Assembly: GCA_959606705.1 (NCBI GenBank)
Contig: CAUHLX010000215.1
Coordinates: forward strand, 1 to 5,247
Reading direction: 5' to 3'
Origin: an uncultured Bacillota bacterium
Lineage (GTDB): Bacteria; Bacillota; Clostridia; Peptostreptococcales; Anaerovoracaceae
DNA length: 5,247 bases
Of this stretch, positions 1 through 5,247 are shown one piece after another. The notes below the pieces were generated by a model. The model was not told the DNA's origin, did no database searches, and saw only the letters and a list, made by a program, of their open reading frames with translations. The stretch's first letter is position 1. The number at the start of each line of letters is the position of its first letter. A program made the position numbers and the translations under genes.

Positions 1-50
1 GGGGCTATGACTCGGAGGGCACCCTGGTCTACGAGGACACCCAAAGCTGA
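1..50 (+). CDS. 3' end of an unidentified protein gene (partial)
   Basis: Reading from base 3 gives GYDSEGTLVYEDTQS followed by a TGA stop at 48-50. The residue mix and G/C-rich third positions look like real coding sequence. The frame is followed 30 bases later by a strong terminator hairpin, as expected at a gene end. It is convergent with the three-gene minus-strand block. The stretch is too short to assign a family or function, and the rest of the gene lies left of the window. A chance open frame of this length is possible, so confidence is moderate. Confidence 0.5.
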   Translation, partial: GYDSEGTLVYEDTQS

Positions 51-79
51 GTGCCCGTCGAGCTCAGCTCGGAACGCTC

Positions 80-114
80 AAAAGCCGGACCGATCTCACC
101 TCGGTCCGGCTTTT
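80..114. terminator. Bidirectional rho-independent terminator
   Basis: A perfect 14-bp stem runs from 80-93 to 101-114 with a 7-base loop (TCTCACC). The core GCCGGACCGA / TCGGTCCGGC is flanked by four A's on the left and four T's on the right, so either strand ends in a GC-rich stem followed by U's. It lies between a plus-strand gene ending at 50 and the minus-strand lyase gene ending at 138. It therefore probably terminates both convergent transcription units. Confidence 0.9.
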
Positions 115-137
115 GATAAAAGAAAGGTGTATGTAAG

Positions 138-1535
<1,398 letters not shown>

Positions 1536-1577
1536 ACCGAACTCTCCTTTTATCGTTTCATTTATTGGCTGTGTTTT

Positions 1578-3131
1578 TTACGAGGCTTCCGCCGCGGAAT
1601 CCATGGCTTCCACTTCATCGATTTTGTAATTCTTGATCTTCACGCCCCTGATCTTTGAGACCACGATCATGATAATCCAGGAAAGCGCGATTCCCGCCAA
1701 AAGAGCGATCAGACTGTGGGTCACTCCCGCGATGACGTATGCGATGAGAGAAACCCCGCCGTTGATGAGAATAATCGGCATTTGAGTCCGAATGTGATCG
1801 ATGTGGTCACAGCCCGCGCCCATGGAAGCCAATATCGCCTGATCCGAAACCGGGGTGGGATGCCCTCCGAAAATCCCTCCCCCCAGCATGGCGCCGATGC
1901 AGATGTGCAGCGGACAGCCCAGCGAATAGGCCATGGGGATGAAAATGGGCATGAGAATGGCCCAGGTTCCCCAGGAGCTGGAGGTGGCAAAGGACAGAAT
2001 CCCCGAAAAGATGAAAGCAATCGCTGGCACCGCCCATCCCGGAACGATGGAAACGGTGTTGCTGACGATGAAGTCCGCGGTCCCCATCTGATCGCTGACA
2101 TAGCCCAGCGACCAAGCCAGCATCAGAATCACGGATACCGAAACCATTCGGCCCATCCCGCTGACATAGATATCGAAGCATTCTCCGAACTTCCGCGCCC
2201 GGTGCGTTACCATCAGCAGGATCAGAACCGCCGCCGCCGCGATATAGGCGGTGCTCAGTGCCGCCCGGAACGCTCCGCCCTCCACCTTTACGAAGGGGAA
2301 ACCCTGAGGGGCTAAAATTCCAAACATGGTTACCAGCAGAACCAGAATGGGCAGCCACACGAACATGGGCTTGGTCACCAGATCATCCCGCTTCTCCTCG
2401 GAAACTCGCATGGGCTTGGCGTCAGGCCAGAATTTCGTGCCGTCCAGCGTCCGTTTCTCGGCCTTGGCCATGGCGCTGAATTCGTAGCCGGTAAAGGCGA
2501 TGACCGGAACGATCAGCACGGCGATGATGGAATAGATATTAAAGGGAATCGACGCCACAAAAGCATCCCAATCCGATTCCATGATATTCAACGCTTCGTA
2601 TTCCTTCTGAATCAGGCCCATGATATAAGCGCCCCAGCCGATAAAGGGAACCAGTACCGCCACCGGAGCCGCCGTGGCGTCGATGATAAACGCCAGCTTT
2701 TCCCTGGAGATCCGAAACTTATCGAACAGCGGTTCGAAAACAGGACCTACGATCAGCGGAGTTCCCAGATCCGAGAAAAAGATCACGATCCCGCCGATCC
2801 ATGCCGCCAGCTGCGCTTTGCATCTGGAATCCAAGAAACGGGCCACTTGTCTGGCGAACGCCGCCGCTCCGCCGCTTTTTTCCATGAGGGCGATAAATCC
2901 GCCGATAAATACCAAAAGAACAATGACACCCGCGTTGTAGCTATCCATCAGCTGAACAACGAACACGTCCTTCACCATGCTGGTCATCGTCAAAACAGGA
3001 TTTCCTCCGCAAAGGATCAGCATGCCTGACAAAACTCCTAAAAACAGTGAAAAGATCACGTTTTTCGTAGTGAGCGCCAAAGCAATGGTGATGATCACGG
3101 GGATGAGAGAAATAAAACCATAACCATCCAT
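1578..3131 (-). CDS. NhaC-family membrane transporter (Na+/H+ antiporter or amino-acid transporter)
   Basis: The 517-residue, very hydrophobic protein has roughly 11-13 membrane segments, for example near 5-20, 24-42, 66-83, 147-172, 196-216, 256-274, 290-308, 328-345, 364-382, 388-405, 452-470 and 472-492. Family marks are FSDLGTPLIVGP (119-130), PLFDKFRISREKLAFIIDAT (134-153) followed by APVAVLVPFIGWGAY (155-169), SSSWGTWAI (384-392), GAMLGGGIFGGHPTPVSD (413-430) and GAGCDHIDHIRTQMP (438-452). The family is named for Na+/H+ antiport, but members have also been proposed to carry lysine, methionine, tyrosine or malate/lactate, so the name does not fix the substrate. The ATG at 3131 has AAAAGGAGA at 3138-3146. 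The gene is first in a two-gene operon behind a consensus sigma-54 promoter and is followed by the ArgH-like lyase, so I infer that it imports that enzyme's substrate or exports its product. It could still be a plain cation antiporter. Confidence 0.93.
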   Translation of the reverse strand: MDGYGFISLIPVIITIALALTTKNVIFSLFLGVLSGMLILCGGNPVLTMTSMVKDVFVVQLMDSYNAGVIVLLVFIGGFIALMEKSGGAAAFARQVARFLDSRCKAQLAAWIGGIVIFFSDLGTPLIVGPVFEPLFDKFRISREKLAFIIDATAAPVAVLVPFIGWGAYIMGLIQKEYEALNIMESDWDAFVASIPFNIYSIIAVLIVPVIAFTGYEFSAMAKAEKRTLDGTKFWPDAKPMRVSEEKRDDLVTKPMFVWLPILVLLVTMFGILAPQGFPFVKVEGGAFRAALSTAYIAAAAVLILLMVTHRARKFGECFDIYVSGMGRMVSVSVILMLAWSLGYVSDQMGTADFIVSNTVSIVPGWAVPAIAFIFSGILSFATSSSWGTWAILMPIFIPMAYSLGCPLHICIGAMLGGGIFGGHPTPVSDQAILASMGAGCDHIDHIRTQMPIILINGGVSLIAYVIAGVTHSLIALLAGIALSWIIMIVVSKIRGVKIKNYKIDEVEAMDSAAEAS

Positions 3132-3168
3132 AATTCGTCTCCTTTTCCCTTCTCAGCAGCAGCATTTC

Positions 3169-3182
3169 AAACCGGCCGGTTT
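3169..3182. repeat. 14-bp GC-centred palindrome in the predicted leader
   Basis: AAACCGGCCGGTTT is a perfect palindrome lying between the predicted sigma-54 start site (about 3197) and the transporter's ribosome binding site (3138-3146). It could be an operator for a dimeric protein or a small leader hairpin. Its role is unknown, and it stands out against the AT-rich bases around it. Confidence 0.5.
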
Positions 3183-3206
3183 TCCATGAAAATATGATTT
3201 ATATTA

Positions 3207-3224
3207 TTGCAATACTCGTGCCAA
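3207..3224 (-). promoter_or_regulatory. Sigma-54 (-24/-12) promoter of the transporter-lyase operon
   Basis: The minus strand reads TTGGCACGAGTATTGCAA. It matches the sigma-54 consensus TGGCACG-N4-TTGCW at every specified position, with the invariant GG (3222-3221) and GC (3210-3209) separated by the required 10 bases. It is followed by an AT-rich stretch suited to melting, which places the start site near 3197 and gives a leader of about 65 bases before the transporter ATG at 3131. The gene immediately upstream encodes a sigma-54 activator, which is the protein such a promoter requires. Confidence 0.92.
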
Positions 3225-3226
3225 TC

Positions 3227-3247
3227 AAAAAAAGGCCACTGGGGCCT
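3227..3247 (-). terminator. Short rho-independent terminator after the activator gene
   Basis: On the minus strand AGGCC (3247-3243), loop CCAGT (3242-3238) and GGCCT (3237-3233) form a 5-bp stem, extendable by one G-U pair. Its last T begins an unbroken run of seven T's (3233-3227). It follows the activator's stop codon by about 50 bases and ends just before the -24 box of the next promoter. This would separate activator transcription from the operon. The stem is short, so termination may be partial. Confidence 0.65.
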
Positions 3248-3261
3248 CATTTTATGTCAGG

Positions 3262-3273
3262 GTATGATCATAC
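3262..3273. repeat. 12-bp palindrome next to the long inverted repeat
   Basis: GTATGATCATAC is a perfect palindrome directly abutting the 17-7-17 inverted repeat. Its centre is about 70 bases upstream of the predicted sigma-54 start site. It may be a second operator, either a further activator site or a site for another regulator. There is no direct evidence for binding. Confidence 0.45.
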
Positions 3274-3314
3274 GAAAGAGCTAATTGGTGAATGATTCAC
3301 CAATTAGCTCTTTC
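3274..3314. promoter_or_regulatory. Perfect 17-7-17 inverted repeat, probable upstream activator site
   Basis: GAAAGAGCTAATTGGTG (3274-3290) is matched exactly by its reverse complement at 3298-3314 around a 7-base spacer. One arm encodes the last residues of the activator (ERANW) and part of the spacer and arm form its TGA stop. The centre lies about 97 bases upstream of the predicted sigma-54 start site, within the usual distance for enhancer sites of sigma-54 activators, and the neighbouring gene encodes such an activator. Transcribed, it would also form a long hairpin at the 3' end of the activator mRNA. No U run follows it, so it is a poor intrinsic terminator; a protective 3' hairpin is an alternative role. 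The repeat is seen directly; the binding role is inferred. Confidence 0.7.
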
Positions 3315-5247
3315 CAACGCTTGCTTCAATTGGATCCCTGCCGCGGTGATCACGCTGCCGCCACGCCCCTTTCCCGAACGGACAAACCCGCAGTCGCTCA
3401 ATCGCGACAGCGCCGCCCGAATCTCCGGTTCCGTAAAATACATGTGCCGCAGCTTGGAACGTTCCCAAAGCCTGGTTCGGCCCAGACGAATTCCTTCGGC
3501 GGCCGCCTGCTCCAGCTCCTCCAGGATAAACTGATAAATTTCCAGCTTTCCGCTGTCCCGGAACAGGAGACGACCCAGCAGAGTCAGGCGCCGAAGCTCT
3601 TCGCCGCTGTCCGTTGGAGACGGTCCCGATCCGCCGAACCGCTCCCGGGAACGGTACCCGTTATCCCTGCGGTCCTCCCCGTCCTCTGCCGCCGGAGGCC
3701 TTTTCCTGATATCCAGGGGCAAATCTTCAAATTCGACCAGCTCCTTCTCCAGATTGGACAGATATTCCACCAGGTTCCGGAGCTCCCGCACATTTCCTTT
3801 CCATTCATAGCTCTTCAGACACTCCATGGCCTGCGGAGAAAAGCCGAACGAGCAGTGCATGGTCTCCATAAAATATTTCGTCAGCACCCGTATGTCCCCT
3901 TTGCGTTCCCGAATGCTGGGAATGCTCAGCGGCAGAACATTCAGCCGGTAATAGAGATCCTCTCGAAAGCGGCCTTCCTCCACGTGACGGCGGAGATCTC
4001 GGTTGGTGGCCGCTATGATCCGCACATCCACCTGTATGAGCTTCTGGGAGCCGATTTTGATAATCTCCCGCTCTTCTATGACTCTCAAAAGCTTAGCCTG
4101 AAGCAGCAGCGGCAGCTCGGCGATCTCGTCCAGAAAAATAGTTCCCTTATGGGCCAGTTCAAAATATCCGATCTTGCCGCCCCGGCGCGCACCGGTGAAG
4201 GACCCCTCTTCGTAACCGAACATTTCACTTTCCAGCAGGTTCTCGGGGATCGCCGCGCAGTTGACCGCCACAAAGTGATAGCCGCTCCGCCCCGACGCGT
4301 TGTGGATGCTCTGAGCAAACACCTCCTTGCCGGTGCCGCTTTCCCCCGTGATGAGAATCGAGGAGTCGGACCGGGCCATTCGTTTGGCGGTGTGGATCGC
4401 TTCCCTGATCTCGGGGCTTTCTCCCCGGATATCCGAAAAACGGTATTTGGCGGTATGATTTCCTCTGGAAAGCCGGGTCCGCATTCCGTGCTGGTTTTCC
4501 TCCACCTCTTCAAATTTGTTGATGGAAACAATGTAGCCGCTGATGCTCCCCTCCACCTGAATGGGACGGACGGAAATCATCAAATTGCCGTCTTCGTCGG
4601 CCACCAGCTGCTTTTTATCCACCCAGTTGCCCAAGTCCAGCTCCGGCAGAAGGTCCATGACATAAAACCCGTTTTCCAACCCTCCCCGCCGCTCCAGAAG
4701 CTCTACGGCCTTCTGATTGGAAAGATGAATCCGCCCGCTGGAATCGGCGATGACGATCCCCGGCTCCATCAGCTGAATCAGCGTGTCAATCCGGCAGCTC
4801 AATTCCAGATTCTCACCCAGGGCCTTTTCGATGCCCGAGCTGCCGAAGAACATGCTTTTCTTACGATGAAACTGCTCCGAGGCCAAGAGCCATTCCTTTA
4901 AATCCAGTCGATCCGCCAGATCCAGGATGCAGCCCAGGTCGATCTCCCGATGGCCCAGATTCACCACTCTTTCGATGCTCTTCGGCACCAGGGTCTGTTC
5001 GTCCAGGGTAATCGCCAGCTTGATGTCATGGTCGTAATCGCCCACTCCATAGTACGGCACCAGCTCGATATCTCGGTAACCCATGCCATAGATGTTGGTG
5101 ATCACCTGCATGCAGGCGCGATGGTCCAAATTGACGAGAAGTGCCCGCGTATCCCCGGACACTTCTTTAAGCTTCTCCACGTTTTTCCTGGTCAGGGCCA
5201 ATTGAAAGACGATGAGCTCCGACGTCTTGCGAATCTTCTTCCGGGCC
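3297..5247 (-). CDS. Sigma-54-dependent transcriptional activator (PAS, AAA+, winged helix), 5' end outside window
   Basis: The frame is open to the right edge. The codon at 5201-5199 is TTG with no evident ribosome site, and in-frame upstream codons (ARKKIRKTSELIVFQ) look coding, so the true start is beyond the window. Residues below count from that TTG. Residues 1-120 form an N-terminal domain I do not recognise, presumably sensory. PAS covers about 134-235 (LIQLMEPGIVIADSSGRI). The AAA+ core at about 254-500 has Walker A GESGTGKE (286-293), sigma-54 loop GSFTGA (333-338), Walker B GTIFLDE (353-359), sensor I AATN (397-400), arginines 413 and 419, and sensor II GNVREL (469-474). A charged linker (500-540) leads to a winged helix (about 552-634) ending GRGGSVITAAGIQL, in place of the usual Fis-type helix-turn-helix. 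It should sense a ligand, bind an upstream site and drive sigma-54 transcription; its probable target is the transporter-lyase operon just downstream. Confidence 0.95.
   Translation of the reverse strand, partial: ARKKIRKTSELIVFQLALTRKNVEKLKEVSGDTRALLVNLDHRACMQVITNIYGMGYRDIELVPYYGVGDYDHDIKLAITLDEQTLVPKSIERVVNLGHREIDLGCILDLADRLDLKEWLLASEQFHRKKSMFFGSSGIEKALGENLELSCRIDTLIQLMEPGIVIADSSGRIHLSNQKAVELLERRGGLENGFYVMDLLPELDLGNWVDKKQLVADEDGNLMISVRPIQVEGSISGYIVSINKFEEVEENQHGMRTRLSRGNHTAKYRFSDIRGESPEIREAIHTAKRMARSDSSILITGESGTGKEVFAQSIHNASGRSGYHFVAVNCAAIPENLLESEMFGYEEGSFTGARRGGKIGYFELAHKGTIFLDEIAELPLLLQAKLLRVIEEREIIKIGSQKLIQVDVRIIAATNRDLRRHVEEGRFREDLYYRLNVLPLSIPSIRERKGDIRVLTKYFMETMHCSFGFSPQAMECLKSYEWKGNVRELRNLVEYLSNLEKELVEFEDLPLDIRKRPPAAEDGEDRRDNGYRSRERFGGSGPSPTDSGEELRRLTLLGRLLFRDSGKLEIYQFILEELEQAAAEGIRLGRTRLWERSKLRHMYFTEPEIRAALSRLSDCGFVRSGKGRGGSVITAAGIQLKQALERANW

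Noticed and set aside
45..69. Inverted repeat AGCTGAG / CTCAGCT over the stop of the partial plus-strand gene
   Set aside because: Seven-bp arms with an 11-base loop are weak and common by chance, and the strong terminator at 80-114 already explains the gene end.
1536..1577. Possible separate promoter for the lyase gene in the 42-base gap
   Set aside because: Only a ribosome binding site is seen; no -35/-10 pair or sigma-54 element fits in the gap.
1716..2358. Overlapping frames on both strands inside the transporter gene
   Set aside because: They are out of frame with the NhaC motifs, and their low-complexity Gly/Pro/Arg/Ser content is typical of shadow frames.
3285..4901. Long plus-strand open frame (538 codons) opposite the activator gene
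   Set aside because: It lies antisense to a gene with clear PAS, AAA+ and winged-helix motifs. Its protein is rich in Gln, Pro, His and Arg with no recognisable domain, as expected from a GC-biased shadow frame.

Overview
The window looks like a moderately high-GC member of the Bacillota, probably a clostridial anaerobe. The reasons are strong AGGAG ribosome binding sites 6-8 bases before the starts, a PAS/AAA+ sigma-54 activator of the type common in clostridia (with a winged-helix rather than a Fis-type C-terminus), and the general character of the proteins. The taxonomic guess is inference. No 16S, tRNA, mobile element or CRISPR array is visible.

Layout from left to right: (i) bases 1-50 hold the last codons of a plus-strand gene cut by the window edge. 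(ii) A strong bidirectional hairpin terminator at 80-114 separates it from the convergent genes that fill the rest of the window. (iii) Three genes on the minus strand read, in transcription order, sigma-54-dependent activator (5' end beyond the right edge), NhaC-family transporter, argininosuccinate lyase (ArgH family). (iv) The ~165-base gap between activator and transporter carries most of the regulatory signals: a perfect 17-7-17 inverted repeat over the activator's stop codon, an adjoining 12-base palindrome, a short terminator, a full-consensus sigma-54 (-24/-12) promoter, and a GC-rich palindrome in the predicted leader.

The parts fit a self-contained regulated unit. The activator (sensor domain, PAS, AAA+ with a GSFTGA loop, winged helix) probably binds the inverted repeat about 97 bases upstream of the predicted start site and opens sigma-54 RNA polymerase at the promoter. 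That would transcribe the transporter and lyase as a two-gene operon (42-base gap, no separate promoter seen). A lyase gene paired with a transporter under sigma-54 control, with no argG or other arginine-synthesis gene in view, suggests uptake and cleavage of an amino-acid-like substrate rather than housekeeping arginine synthesis. Consistent with this, the lyase keeps its catalytic residues but has lost the usual N-terminal substrate-lid motif. The true substrate cannot be read from the sequence.
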